Of a stretch of DNA of 58,920 nucleotides, positions 13,592 through 22,263 are shown one piece after another. Positions within the stretch are counted from its first letter, which is position 1; each line of letters begins with the position of its first letter. The stretch comes from JAKOWB01 sp038363005 (lineage in GTDB: Bacteria > Pseudomonadota > Alphaproteobacteria > Kiloniellales > JACOMY01): NCBI GenBank assembly GCA_038363005.1, contig JBBQBI010000027.1:1-58920 (forward strand), given 5' to 3'. The translations under genes and the position numbers were made by a program. Below the pieces are notes generated by a model. That model was not told the origin of the DNA and made no database searches. It saw only the letters and a program-made list of their open reading frames with translations.

Positions 13592-15634
13592 ATGTCGCCG
13601 GCTGCGCGCACGATCCTCGTCTGCTCCTGCGAGGAGACCATGCCGCTGGACCAGGGCGCCCTTAAGCGCGGCTGCCAGGGTGCCACGCTGGTCAGCAACC
13701 GGCAGCTCTGCCGCGCCCAGCTCGACCGCTTCCAGACGGCGCTGAAGGGCAGCGAGGCGCTGCTGGTGGGCTGCACACAGGAAGCACCGCTGTTCGCCGA
13801 CCTGGCGGCCGAGGCCGGCTTCGTCGGCCAGCTGTCCTTTGCCAACCTGCGCGAGACCGCCGGCTGGTCGGACCAGGCAGCGGCGGCCGGGCCCAAGATG
13901 GCGGCGCTGCTGGCCGCCGCCGCCGAACCGCTGCCGGACACCGCCTTCGTCACCCTGGAAAGCCAGGGCGTGCTGCTGATCTATGGCCGCGACGAGGTGG
14001 CGGTCGCCGCTGGGCGGCGCCTGGCAGGACATCTCGACGTCACAGTGCTGCTGCGCCGCGCCGAGGACATCGCGCCGCTGGCGGTCGCCGACTTCCCGGT
14101 GCTGCGCGGGCGGGTGCGCAATGCGCAGGGCTACCTCGGCGCCTTCAGCCTGACGGTGGACGATTACGCGCCGCCGGCGCCCTCCTCACGTCGCGAACTG
14201 CGCTTCCAGGCGTCACGCGATGGTGCCACGTCGGAATGCGACATCCTGCTCGACCTGTCCGGTGAAGCGTCGCTGTTCCCGGCCGGCGAGCTGCGGCCCG
14301 GGTACCTCAAGGCCGATCCTGGCGATCCGCTGGCGGTCGAGCGGGCGATCTTCGAGGCGGCGCAGCTGGTCGGCACCTTCGATCGGCCGCGCTATGTCGC
14401 CTTCACCGAGTCGCTCTGCGCGCATGGGCGCAACAAGAAGATCGGCTGCACCCGCTGCCTCGACCTCTGCCCGACCGGCGCCATCACGCCGGCCGGCGAT
14501 CACGTGGCGATCGACCCGCATATCTGCGCCGGCTGCGGTGCCTGCGCCGCGGTCTGTCCGACCGGCGCGGCGGTCTATGCCCTGCCGCCGCCGGATACCC
14601 TGCTGCGCCGCCTCCGCGCCCTGCTGCTGACCTATGGCGAGGCCGGCGGCAAGGCGCCGGCCCTGCTGCTGCACGACGGCGAGCACGGCACGCCGCTGAT
14701 CGACGCGCTGGCGCGCCATGGCACGGGCCTGCCGGCGCGGGTGCTTCCGCTGGCGGTCAACGAGGTGACGCAGATCGGGCTGGAGACGCTGGCCGCCGGC
14801 GTCGCCTTCGGCGCGGTCGCCATTGCCGTGGTCACCCGGGCCAAGCCGCGTCACGACGACAGCGGACTGCAGCGCACCCTGGCCTTCGGCAACGCCATCC
14901 TGGCGGCGCAGGGCTTCGGCGAAGAGCTCTGCCGGGTCATTGCCACCGACGATCCCGACCAGCTGGCGGCGGCCCTGCAGGCCCTGCCGACGGGACCGGG
15001 ACCGACGCGCCCGGCCAGCTTCCTGCCGCTGGGCAGCGGCCGCGACCTGCTGCGCCTGGCGCTGGGCGCGCTGCAGGAGGTGGCGCCGCGCCAGCCGGAG
15101 AGCATCGCCCTGCCGGCCCAGGCGCCCTTCGGTCGTGTCGTGGTGGAGGCCGCCGGCTGCACGCTCTGCCTGGCCTGCGTCGCCACCTGCCCGACCCACG
15201 CGCTGGGCGACTTGGCGGAGAAGCCGACCCTGACCTTCGACGAGTCGCTCTGCGTGCAGTGCGGCCTCTGCCAGGCCACCTGCCCCGAGCGCGTGATCAC
15301 CCTGGAGCCGCGCCTGGCGCCGGCCGCCTGGACCGCGCCGCCGGTGGTGCTGAAGCAGGAGGAGCCCTTCCACTGCATCGCCTGCGACAAGCCCTTCGGC
15401 ACCCGCAGCACCATCGAGCGCATCGCCGCCAAGCTGGAGGGCCAGCACTGGATGTTCAGCGGCGACAACGCCAAGCGCATCGCCGTGGTGAAGATGTGTC
15501 CCGACTGCCGGGTCGAGGCGGTGATGAACGAGAGCTTCGATCCGCACGGCGCCCCGCCGCGGCCCAAGCCGCGCACCAGCGACGACTATCTGCGCGAGCG
15601 CGCCGAACGCAACGACGAGGACCCGCTGACCTAG
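13592..15634 (+). CDS. Multi-[4Fe-4S] ferredoxin-domain protein of the fdh locus
   Basis: A 680-residue iron-sulfur protein. The N-terminus carries VCSCEETM. The middle has CTRCLDLCPTGAI and CAGCGACAAVCPTGA (about residues 285-330). The C-terminal third has CTLCLACVATCPTHAL and CVQCGLCQATCPE (about 530-570), then FHCIACDKPFG and KMCPDCRVEAVM. Together these give four ferredoxin-type clusters plus further Cys pairs. GGGAGAG precedes the chosen ATG. It is divergent from the DUF block and regularly accompanies this type of formate dehydrogenase. A role in delivering electrons or in metal-centre assembly is likely but not established. It is cytoplasmic, with no signal peptide. It overlaps the convergent cytochrome gene by 4 bases. 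Confidence 0.88.
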   Translation: MSPAARTILVCSCEETMPLDQGALKRGCQGATLVSNRQLCRAQLDRFQTALKGSEALLVGCTQEAPLFADLAAEAGFVGQLSFANLRETAGWSDQAAAAGPKMAALLAAAAEPLPDTAFVTLESQGVLLIYGRDEVAVAAGRRLAGHLDVTVLLRRAEDIAPLAVADFPVLRGRVRNAQGYLGAFSLTVDDYAPPAPSSRRELRFQASRDGATSECDILLDLSGEASLFPAGELRPGYLKADPGDPLAVERAIFEAAQLVGTFDRPRYVAFTESLCAHGRNKKIGCTRCLDLCPTGAITPAGDHVAIDPHICAGCGACAAVCPTGAAVYALPPPDTLLRRLRALLLTYGEAGGKAPALLLHDGEHGTPLIDALARHGTGLPARVLPLAVNEVTQIGLETLAAGVAFGAVAIAVVTRAKPRHDDSGLQRTLAFGNAILAAQGFGEELCRVIATDDPDQLAAALQALPTGPGPTRPASFLPLGSGRDLLRLALGALQEVAPRQPESIALPAQAPFGRVVVEAAGCTLCLACVATCPTHALGDLAEKPTLTFDESLCVQCGLCQATCPERVITLEPRLAPAAWTAPPVVLKQEEPFHCIACDKPFGTRSTIERIAAKLEGQHWMFSGDNAKRIAVVKMCPDCRVEAVMNESFDPHGAPPRPKPRTSDDYLRERAERNDEDPLT

Positions 15635-16860
15635 CGCGGCGCCGTGGCTTCCCGCAGGAACGCGATCAGCGCCGCCAGGTCGTCGGCCGAGCCAACGGTC
15701 TGTTCCGGCATCTTGGTACCGGGCGTGTAGGCCATCGGTCCCAGGGTAAAGAGCTGCGTCAGCGTCTCGGCGCCCCAGACGATGTCGAGCTGCCGCAAGC
15801 CCTCGGAATAGGGATAGTCCGGCACGCTGGCGATGTGACGGCCGAACAGGCGATAGAGCGTCGGCCCGGCGCGGTTGCCGCCATCCGGCGTCAGCGTGTG
15901 GCAGGCGGCGCAGGCGCGGAAGACCTCGGCACCGCGTTCGCCAGCGAAGGCGGCGAGGGGATCCTCGCCCACCGGCGGCGGGTTGGGGCCGATGGGCGCG
16001 CCGCTCTGCGCATCCCAGCGGCGCACCAGGCGGTCGGCGCCGCCGGACAGGATCTGCCGGCCGTCGGGGGTGAAGGCCAGCGACCAGACCGGCACGCCGG
16101 GGCCGACCAGGTTGGCAACCACCTGGTGCGTCGCCAGCGCGATGATGGAGACACTGCCGCGCACGCCGCCGGCCGCCAGCAGGTTGCCATCGGGCGACAG
16201 CGCCAGGGCGATCACCGGGGTCGGCGCGACCTGCAGGCGTTCCTGCTCGGCACCGGCCGCGTCCAGGAAGCGCAGCGTGCCATCGGCGCCGGCCACCACC
16301 AGCTGGCCGTCCGGTGCCAGCACGACATGATGCAGCGGCGCATCGAACTGCAGGATCGTCGGCGTGCCGCCATCGGCTGGCCAGAACCGCAGCGTGGCAT
16401 CGGCGCCGACCGAGACCAGCGTGCCGTCGGCGCGGAAGGCCAGGTCACTGGCTGGTCCCTGGTGCCCCAGGCGCTCGCCCCGCGGTGTGCCGTCCAGCGC
16501 CCAGAGGCGCAGGCCGCCGTCCCAGCCGGCGGAGGCCAGCAGCGCTCCGTCGGGCGACAGCGCCAGGGCGGCGACCGGCTGGTCGTGCGCCTGGAGGGTG
16601 AGGGAGGGGCTGCGCGCGCCGGGCGGCCAGAACAGGATCCGTCCATCGTCCCCGGCGGTGGCGAAGCCGCCATCGGGCAGTGCCACCACGGCGTTCACCG
16701 CGCCCTCGTGGCCGCGCAGCACGGCCTCGGCGGTGGCGTCGGCCAGGCGCCAGCGAATCGCCGACTGGTCGAAGCTGACGGTCATGGCGGTCAGGCCGTC
16801 GGCGGCGATGGCGATGCCGCGCACCGGCCCGCCGTGGCCACGCAGCTCCTGCGCGGCCAC
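15631..16860 (-). CDS. WD40 beta-propeller fused to a cytochrome c domain
   Basis: At least 409 residues. Six to seven WD40-like blades fill residues 1-300 (for example VLRGHEGAVNAV, LLASAGWDGGLRLW and ILSGGADRLVRRWD). A class I cytochrome c domain follows, with CAACH near residue 318 and a Met ligand in GTKMPEQT. The GTG at 16860 is only the first standard start in frame. The frame continues upstream as RSLLRRLIATLLLLGLGTSP, an evident signal peptide, yet no in-frame ATG, GTG or TTG precedes it before the stop near 17022. The true start is thus a CTG, or the sequence has an indel. The protein should be periplasmic and exchange electrons, partner unknown. Confidence 0.8.
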   Translation of the reverse strand: MAAQELRGHGGPVRGIAIAADGLTAMTVSFDQSAIRWRLADATAEAVLRGHEGAVNAVVALPDGGFATAGDDGRILFWPPGARSPSLTLQAHDQPVAALALSPDGALLASAGWDGGLRLWALDGTPRGERLGHQGPASDLAFRADGTLVSVGADATLRFWPADGGTPTILQFDAPLHHVVLAPDGQLVVAGADGTLRFLDAAGAEQERLQVAPTPVIALALSPDGNLLAAGGVRGSVSIIALATHQVVANLVGPGVPVWSLAFTPDGRQILSGGADRLVRRWDAQSGAPIGPNPPPVGEDPLAAFAGERGAEVFRACAACHTLTPDGGNRAGPTLYRLFGRHIASVPDYPYSEGLRQLDIVWGAETLTQLFTLGPMAYTPGTKMPEQTVGSADDLAALIAFLREATAPR

Positions 16861-16924
16861 GGGCGAGGTGCCGAGGCCCAGCAGCAGCAGGGTGGCGATC
16901 AGACGGCGCAGCAGCGAGCGACGC

Positions 16925-17062
16925 TCAGTTGGTCGCCGTGTCCAGGCGCACCGCGCTGGAGGTGTAGGCCATCTCGGACGACTCCTGAAGGCCGGCGAGG
17001 ACGAAATAGGCGCCGACCGCCAGAACCACGGCGAGGCAGGCGGCGAGAATGAATACCTTCAT
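16925..17062 (-). CDS. Small single-pass membrane protein (45 residues)
   Basis: ATG at 17062 with AGAGGGAAC upstream. The product starts MKVFILAACLAVVLAVGAY, a transmembrane or signal-anchor helix, and ends SSAVRLDTATN. It ends at the point where the reading frame of the WD40-cytochrome protein enters its signal peptide, so the two are translated from one message. It may be an anchor or subunit for that cytochrome. No family is recognised. Confidence 0.6.
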   Translation of the reverse strand: MKVFILAACLAVVLAVGAYFVLAGLQESSEMAYTSSAVRLDTATN

Positions 17063-17300
17063 GGTCGTTCCCTCTTGTGGTTGCGTGCACCTGAAGAATC
17101 GGCGCGCTTGCCGGGCACGATAGGCGTCCCCGGGTCGGCGAGGCAAGCAAGCCCGCCCTGGATGGTGATCGCCAGCGACGGTAGCACAGGGGCGTTGTGG
17201 TGGGTGCGAGGCCCGGGCTAGGCTCCCGGCTCCATGCAGCGGTGGGCGATTGCTGGCCGCCGCCAATAAAGCAATTTCCGCAAGACTGAGGAGGCTGGGA

Positions 17301-18275
17301 ATGAACTTGAGCAGGACTCTGGCGGCGACGCTGGTCACCGCGAGCCTTGGCATCGGCAGCGCCGCGCTGGCGGACAGCTGGGACATGCCGACGCCCTATG
17401 CCGAAGGCAACTTCCACACCCGCAACATCCTGATGTTCGCCGACGACCTGCGCGCGGCCAGCGGCGGCGCCATCGACATCACGGTGCATCCCAACGGTTC
17501 GCTGGTGAAGCATCCGGAGATCAAGAACGCGGTGCGCAGCGGCCAGGCGCAGCTCGGTGAGTTCCTGCTGTCCTCGATCTCCAACGAGAACCCGGTGTTC
17601 GGCGTCGATTCGGTGCCCTTCCTGGCCACCGGCTACGAAGCTGCCTGGAAGCTCTACCAGGCCTCGCGCGAGCAGGTTGCCGCGCTGCTGGCAGAACAGA
17701 ACCTGATGCTGCTCTATGCCGTGGCCTGGCCGCCGCAGGGCATCTACGCCAACAAGGAGATCAACAAGGTCGAGGATCTCGCCGGCCTGAAGTTCCGCAC
17801 CTACAACGCCGCCACCGAGCGTCTGGCGCAGCTGGCCGGCGCGGTGCCGACGCAGATCGAGGCCGCCGACATCGCCCAGGCCTTCGCCACCGGCCGGGTC
17901 GAGGCGATGATCACCTCGTCGTCGACCGGCGTGAACTCCAAGGTCTGGGACTTCCTGAAGTTCTACTACGACACCCAGGCCTGGCTGCCGAAGAACGTGG
18001 TGGTGATGAACAAGGAAGTCTTCGACGGTCTGGACCAGGGCCAGCGCGACATGATCCTGGCCGCCGCCGCGGCCGCCGAGGAGCGCGGCTGGGCGATGAG
18101 CCAGGACGAGAACAAGACCCAGCTGAAGACCCTGGCCGACAACGGCATCAGCGTGCTGCCGCCGAGCGACGCCCTGAAGAGCGGTCTGAAGGCGATCGGC
18201 GAGACCATGTCCGAGGAGTGGCAGGAGAAGGCCGGCGGCCCCGGCAAGCTGATCCTCGACGCCTACAAGATGTGA
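17301..18275 (+). CDS. TRAP transporter substrate-binding protein (DctP type), system 1
   Basis: A 324-residue periplasmic binding protein with a cleavable signal peptide (MNLSRTLAATLVTASLGIG, cut after AALA). The mature part has the DctP fold with HPNGSLVKHPEIKNAVRSGQ, where DctP proteins bind their ligand, and EDLAGLKFRTYNAATERLAQ, where an Arg normally binds the ligand carboxylate. AGGAGG lies 8 bases before the start. The membrane subunits follow after a strong hairpin. The downstream hydrolase, CoA-transferase and enoyl-CoA hydratase suggest a carboxylic acid that is activated to a CoA thioester. The substrate cannot be named from the sequence. Confidence 0.93.
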   Translation: MNLSRTLAATLVTASLGIGSAALADSWDMPTPYAEGNFHTRNILMFADDLRAASGGAIDITVHPNGSLVKHPEIKNAVRSGQAQLGEFLLSSISNENPVFGVDSVPFLATGYEAAWKLYQASREQVAALLAEQNLMLLYAVAWPPQGIYANKEINKVEDLAGLKFRTYNAATERLAQLAGAVPTQIEAADIAQAFATGRVEAMITSSSTGVNSKVWDFLKFYYDTQAWLPKNVVVMNKEVFDGLDQGQRDMILAAAAAAEERGWAMSQDENKTQLKTLADNGISVLPPSDALKSGLKAIGETMSEEWQEKAGGPGKLILDAYKM

Positions 18276-18282
18276 TCCGCGC

Positions 18283-18313
18283 GGCCCGGCCGGGGACGCT
18301 CCCCGGCCGGGCC
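18283..18313 (+). terminator. Intercistronic hairpin after dctP, system 1
   Basis: A perfect 14-bp GC-rich stem (18283-18296 with 18300-18313) and 3-base loop lies in the 52-base gap between the binding-protein gene and the small permease gene. There is no T-run, so it is better read as a partial terminator or 3'-end stabiliser that keeps the binding protein more abundant than the permease. Confidence 0.7.
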
Positions 18314-18327
18314 AGGCGGGACATCGC

Positions 18328-18903
18328 ATGCGACGCTGCCTCGATAGCCTCTATCGCGCGTCTCTGGTGGCGGCGGCGCTGTCGCTGCTGCTGATCCTGG
18401 GCATCGTGCTGCTGCAGGTCATCTTCAACCTGATCGACCGCGTGATGCAGCTGAGCGGCAGCACGCCCATCGGCCTGCTGATTCCCTCCTATGCCGACTT
18501 CGCCGGCTACCTGCTGGCCGCGGCCTCTTTCCTGGCGCTGGGCGGCAGCTTCCGCGCCGGCGCCCATATCCGCGTCAACATGCTGCTGCGCCGCCTGCCG
18601 GACGGGGCCCGCCGCTGGGCCGAGCTTGGCTGCCTCAGCATGGCACTGGTCGTCGCCTGCACCGCCACCTGGTTCTTCGGCAAGCTGACCTGGGGCTCCT
18701 GGCGCTTTGGCGATGTCTCGCCGGGGCTGGTGGCCATTCCGATCTGGCTGCCGCAGTCGGTCATGACCTTGGGCCTGCTGATCTTCACCATCGCCGTGGC
18801 CGACGAGTGGTACTGCGCCTGGCGCCGCCACCAGCCGGCCTATCAGCTGGCCGAAGCCGCCGCCGAGCAGGCGTTGCTCGAACGCGCTGGCGGGGAGCTA
18901 TAG
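18328..18903 (+). CDS. TRAP transporter small permease (DctQ type), system 1
   Basis: A 191-residue inner-membrane protein with four predicted helices: residues ~10-35 (LLLILGIVLLQVIFNL), ~50-70, ~92-112 and ~130-150. The family signature region GGSFRAGAHIRVNMLLRRLP follows helix 2. It is the small subunit of the sodium-driven TRAP permease. It ends 5 bases before the large subunit gene, so the two are cotranslated. The C-terminal tail is cytoplasmic and Glu/Ala-rich. Confidence 0.92.
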   Translation: MRRCLDSLYRASLVAAALSLLLILGIVLLQVIFNLIDRVMQLSGSTPIGLLIPSYADFAGYLLAAASFLALGGSFRAGAHIRVNMLLRRLPDGARRWAELGCLSMALVVACTATWFFGKLTWGSWRFGDVSPGLVAIPIWLPQSVMTLGLLIFTIAVADEWYCAWRRHQPAYQLAEAAAEQALLERAGGEL

Positions 18904-18908
18904 GCAAG

Positions 18909-20213
18909 ATGGACGACCTGCTGACCGCCGTCGCCCTGTTGGCGCTGCTGCTGCTGCTGCTGGGCAGCGGCCTGTGGGTCGCGGTGGCGCTGACCGGCGT
19001 CGGCTACATCGGCATCGCCGCCTTCACGTCGCGCCCGGCCGGTTCGATCCTGGCCTCGACGGTGTGGAGCAGCCAGGCGGAATGGACGCTGGTGGCGCTG
19101 CCGCTGTTCATCTGGATGGGCGAGATCCTGTTCCGCTCGCGGCTCTCCGGCGACCTGTTTTCCGGGCTGTCGCCCTGGCTGCGGCGCCTGCCGGGCCGCC
19201 TGCTACACGTCAACGTGCTGGGCTGTGGCCTCTTCGCGGCGGTCTCCGGTTCCTCGGCGGCGACCTGTGCCACGGTCGGCAAGATCTCGATTCCCGAGCT
19301 CACCAAGCGCGGCTACGACCAGCGCATGATCCTTGGCTCGATCGCCGCCTCGGGCACGCTGGGGCTGCTGATCCCGCCGTCGATCATCATGATCGTCTAT
19401 GGCGTGGCGGCGGAGGAGTCCATCGCCCGCCTGTTCGTCGCCGGCGTGCTGCCGGGCGCGCTGGTGATGGGGCTTTTCATGGCCTACATCGCCGTCTGGT
19501 CGTTGCTGCACCCGAAGAAGGTGCCGCCGGCGGAGCCGAAGATTCCCCTGCGTGCTCGGCTGCGCGCGCTGCGCCGCCTGCTGCCCGTGGTGCTGCTGAT
19601 CCTGCTGGTGATCGGCACCATCTATGGCGGCATCGCCAGCCCGACTGACGCGGCGGCGGTGGGCGTGGCCGGCGCGCTGCTGCTGACCCGGCTGGCCGGC
19701 GACCTGACCTGGGCGGTGTTCCGCGATGGCCTGCTGGCGGCGACCCGCACGTCCTGCATGATCGCCTTTATCCTGGCTGGTGCCGCCTTCCTGACCGCGG
19801 CCATGGGCTACACCGGCATCCCGCGCCACCTGGCGCTGTGGATCAAGGAAATGCAGCTGTCGCCCTTCGTCCTGCTGGCGGCGCTGACGCTGTTCTTCAT
19901 CCTGCTGGGCTGCTTCCTGGACGGCATCTCCATCGTCGTGCTGACCACCGCGGTGATCCTGCCGATGGTGCGCGAAGCCGGCATCGATTCGATCTGGTTC
20001 GGCGTCTACCTGGTGCTGGTGGTGGAGATGGCGCAGATCACCCCGCCAGTCGGCTTCAACCTCTTCGTGCTGCAAGGTCTGACCGGGCAGGGGTTGACCA
20101 ATATCGCGCGTGCCGCGCTGCCCTTCTTCCTGTTGCTGGTGCTGGCCGTCGGCCTGCTGATGCTGCTGCCCGGCATTGCCACCTGGCTGCCGACCGAGAT
20201 GGCGAAGCACTAG
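18909..20213 (+). CDS. TRAP transporter large permease (DctM type), system 1
   Basis: A 434-residue inner-membrane protein with about 12 helices, the substrate-conducting subunit. Typical DctM segments are GSSAATCATVGKISIPELTK and GTLGLLIPPSIIMIVYGVAA, where the family has its re-entrant loop, IYGGIASPTDAAAVGV, and MAQITPPVGFNLFVLQG near the C-terminus. The ATG at 18909 follows the small subunit stop by 5 bases. Length and motifs are complete. The catabolic genes that follow are in the same operon. Confidence 0.94.
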   Translation: MDDLLTAVALLALLLLLLGSGLWVAVALTGVGYIGIAAFTSRPAGSILASTVWSSQAEWTLVALPLFIWMGEILFRSRLSGDLFSGLSPWLRRLPGRLLHVNVLGCGLFAAVSGSSAATCATVGKISIPELTKRGYDQRMILGSIAASGTLGLLIPPSIIMIVYGVAAEESIARLFVAGVLPGALVMGLFMAYIAVWSLLHPKKVPPAEPKIPLRARLRALRRLLPVVLLILLVIGTIYGGIASPTDAAAVGVAGALLLTRLAGDLTWAVFRDGLLAATRTSCMIAFILAGAAFLTAAMGYTGIPRHLALWIKEMQLSPFVLLAALTLFFILLGCFLDGISIVVLTTAVILPMVREAGIDSIWFGVYLVLVVEMAQITPPVGFNLFVLQGLTGQGLTNIARAALPFFLLLVLAVGLLMLLPGIATWLPTEMAKH

Positions 20214-20224
20214 GGAGCCCGCCG

Positions 20225-21073
20225 ATGCCACGCCTGACGACCGACGATGGGGTGAGCCTGCACTACGAGGAGAGCGGCAGCGGCCTGCCGATTGTCTTCG
20301 TGCACGAGTTCGCCGGTGATTGCCGCAGCTGGGAACCGCAGCTACGGCACTTCGCGCGCCGCTACCGCTGCATCGCCTTCAACGCCCGGGGCTATCCGCC
20401 GTCGGACGTGCCTGAGGATGTCGAGCGCTACTCGCAGGCGCGGGCGCGCGACGACGTCCTGGCGGTGCTGGACGGCCTGGGCCTGGCGCGGGCGCATGTC
20501 GTGGGCAACTCCATGGGCGGCTTCGCCACGCTGCACTTCGGGCTGGCCTATCCGGCGCGCGCCCTGTCACTGACGGTCGCTGGTTGTGGCTACGGCGCGC
20601 ATCCCGACCAGCAGCAGGCCTTCCGCGAGCAGTCGCGGGCGCTAGCCGCCACGATGCTGGAGCAGGGCATGGCCCAGGCCGCCGCGACCTATGGCCATGG
20701 CCCTTCGCGCTTGCAGCTGCGCGCCAAGGACCCGCGTGGCTTCGCCGCCTTCGCGCAGGGCTTCGCCGAGCATTCCGCGCTCGGCTCAGCCAACACCATG
20801 TTGGGTTACCAGGCCCAGCGCCCTTCGCTCTACAGCTTGACCGACGCCTTGGCGGCCATGACCACGCCGCTGCTGCTCGTCGCCGGCGACGAGGATGATG
20901 CGGTGCTGGAGCCCGCGCTGATGATGAAGCGCACGATCCCGACCGCGGCGCTGGCGGTGCTGCCAAAGAGCGGCCATCTGACGAACCTGGAGGAACCGGC
21001 GCTGTTCAATCGCCTGCTGGAGGACTTCCTGCATCAGGTCGAGAGCGGCCGCTGGCCGCCACGCGCCGGCTAG
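20225..21073 (+). CDS. Alpha/beta-hydrolase
   Basis: A 282-residue alpha/beta-hydrolase. The oxyanion-hole region is IVFVHEFAGD, the nucleophile elbow is GNSMGG (Ser near residue 99), the acid is probably in LLVAGDEDDAVLEP, and the His is in KSGHLTNLEEP. It resembles the 3-oxoadipate enol-lactonase/esterase branch. Position between a TRAP permease and a CoA-transferase suggests that it hydrolyses an ester or lactone of the imported compound. The first residues overlap no other gene and the gap to the permease is 11 bases. Confidence 0.88.
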   Translation: MPRLTTDDGVSLHYEESGSGLPIVFVHEFAGDCRSWEPQLRHFARRYRCIAFNARGYPPSDVPEDVERYSQARARDDVLAVLDGLGLARAHVVGNSMGGFATLHFGLAYPARALSLTVAGCGYGAHPDQQQAFREQSRALAATMLEQGMAQAAATYGHGPSRLQLRAKDPRGFAAFAQGFAEHSALGSANTMLGYQAQRPSLYSLTDALAAMTTPLLLVAGDEDDAVLEPALMMKRTIPTAALAVLPKSGHLTNLEEPALFNRLLEDFLHQVESGRWPPRAG

Positions 21074-21084
21074 GAGGGCCGCTG

Positions 21085-22254
21085 ATGGACGCGCTTTCCC
21101 AGCTGCGTGTGATCGACTTGACGCGGGTCCGCGCCGGCCCGACCTGCGTCAAGCAGTTCGCCGACTGGGGCGCCGACGTGATCCGCGTCGAGCTGCCAGG
21201 GGCGGATAGTGGCGACATGCTGGGCCCGCGCGAAGGCGCCGATTCGCACAACCTGCATCGCAACAAGCGCTCGCTGACGCTGAACCTGAAGGATCCGCGC
21301 GGCGTCGCGCTGCTGAAGCGCCTGGTCGCCACCGCCGACGTGCTGGTGGAAAACTTCCGGCCTGAGGTGAAGCACAAGCTGGGGATCGACTACGCCACCC
21401 TGGCGGCGGTCAATCCGCGGCTGGTCTACGCCAGCATCTCCGGCTTCGGCGAGACCGGGCCTTATCGCGAGCGTGCTGGCTTCGACCAGGTGGCGCAGGG
21501 CATGGGCGGTCTGATGTGGGTGACCGGCCAGCCGGGCGAGGGCCCGCTGCGTGCCGGCATCCCGGTGGCCGACCTCAGCGCCGGCCTCTTTGCGGCGCTC
21601 GGTATCTTCATCGCGCTGCAGGAGCGCCAGCACTCCGGCAAGGGCCAGTGGGTGCAGACCTCGCTGCTGGGCGCGATGATCGCCATGATGGATTTCCAGG
21701 CAGCGCGTTGGCTGGTCGAGGGCGAGGTGCCGCGCCAGGCCGGTAACGACCACCCCACCGCCATGCCGACCAGCGTCTATCCGACGGCCGATGGCTTCGT
21801 GAACATCGGCGCCGCCGGCAACGTCATCTTCGCCCGGCTCTGCGCGGCGCTGGGCGCGCCGGAACTGGCAGGGCAGCCGGACTACGCCACCGCCGCGCTG
21901 CGTTCGCAGCACCGGGTCGCGCTCAATGCCGCGCTCGCCGCGCTGACCGGGCGGCATGCTTCGGCGGCGCTGATCGAGTTGCTGAACGACGCCGGCGTGC
22001 CCTGTGGGGCGATCTACCGGATGGACGAGGTCTTCGCCGATCCGCAGGTGCGGCACCTCGGCATGGCGGTCGAAGTACCGCATTCGGACGGCGGCGCGCG
22101 CAGGCTGGTCGGTCCCGCCGTGACGCTGTCGCGCACGCCGGCGCAAATGAAGCGCACGCTGGGCCCTGCGGGCGAGCACAGCGACGAAATCCTGCGCGAT
22201 CTGGGCTGCGACGACACAGAGATTGCCGCGCTGCGCGCCGGCCAGATTATTTAG
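21085..22254 (+). CDS. Class III (CaiB/BaiF) CoA-transferase
   Basis: A 389-residue protein of the family III CoA-transferase fold. It starts with LSQLRVIDLTRVRAGPTCVK and has the segment ADVLVENFRPEVKHKLGID; the catalytic Asp is expected in the region AGIPVADLSAGLFAALGI. Such enzymes move CoA from a donor thioester to a free acid, which would activate the compound brought in by the adjacent TRAP system. AGGAGGG precedes the start. Ten bases separate it from the enoyl-CoA hydratase gene. Confidence 0.93.
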   Translation: MDALSQLRVIDLTRVRAGPTCVKQFADWGADVIRVELPGADSGDMLGPREGADSHNLHRNKRSLTLNLKDPRGVALLKRLVATADVLVENFRPEVKHKLGIDYATLAAVNPRLVYASISGFGETGPYRERAGFDQVAQGMGGLMWVTGQPGEGPLRAGIPVADLSAGLFAALGIFIALQERQHSGKGQWVQTSLLGAMIAMMDFQAARWLVEGEVPRQAGNDHPTAMPTSVYPTADGFVNIGAAGNVIFARLCAALGAPELAGQPDYATAALRSQHRVALNAALAALTGRHASAALIELLNDAGVPCGAIYRMDEVFADPQVRHLGMAVEVPHSDGGARRLVGPAVTLSRTPAQMKRTLGPAGEHSDEILRDLGCDDTEIAALRAGQII

Positions 22255-22263
22255 GGAGCGGAC

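Noticed and set aside
15259..17052. Long plus-strand frame across the cytochrome/WD40 gene
   Set aside because: Antisense to a gene with clear WD40 blades and CAACH; Arg/Gln/Gly-rich with no domain.
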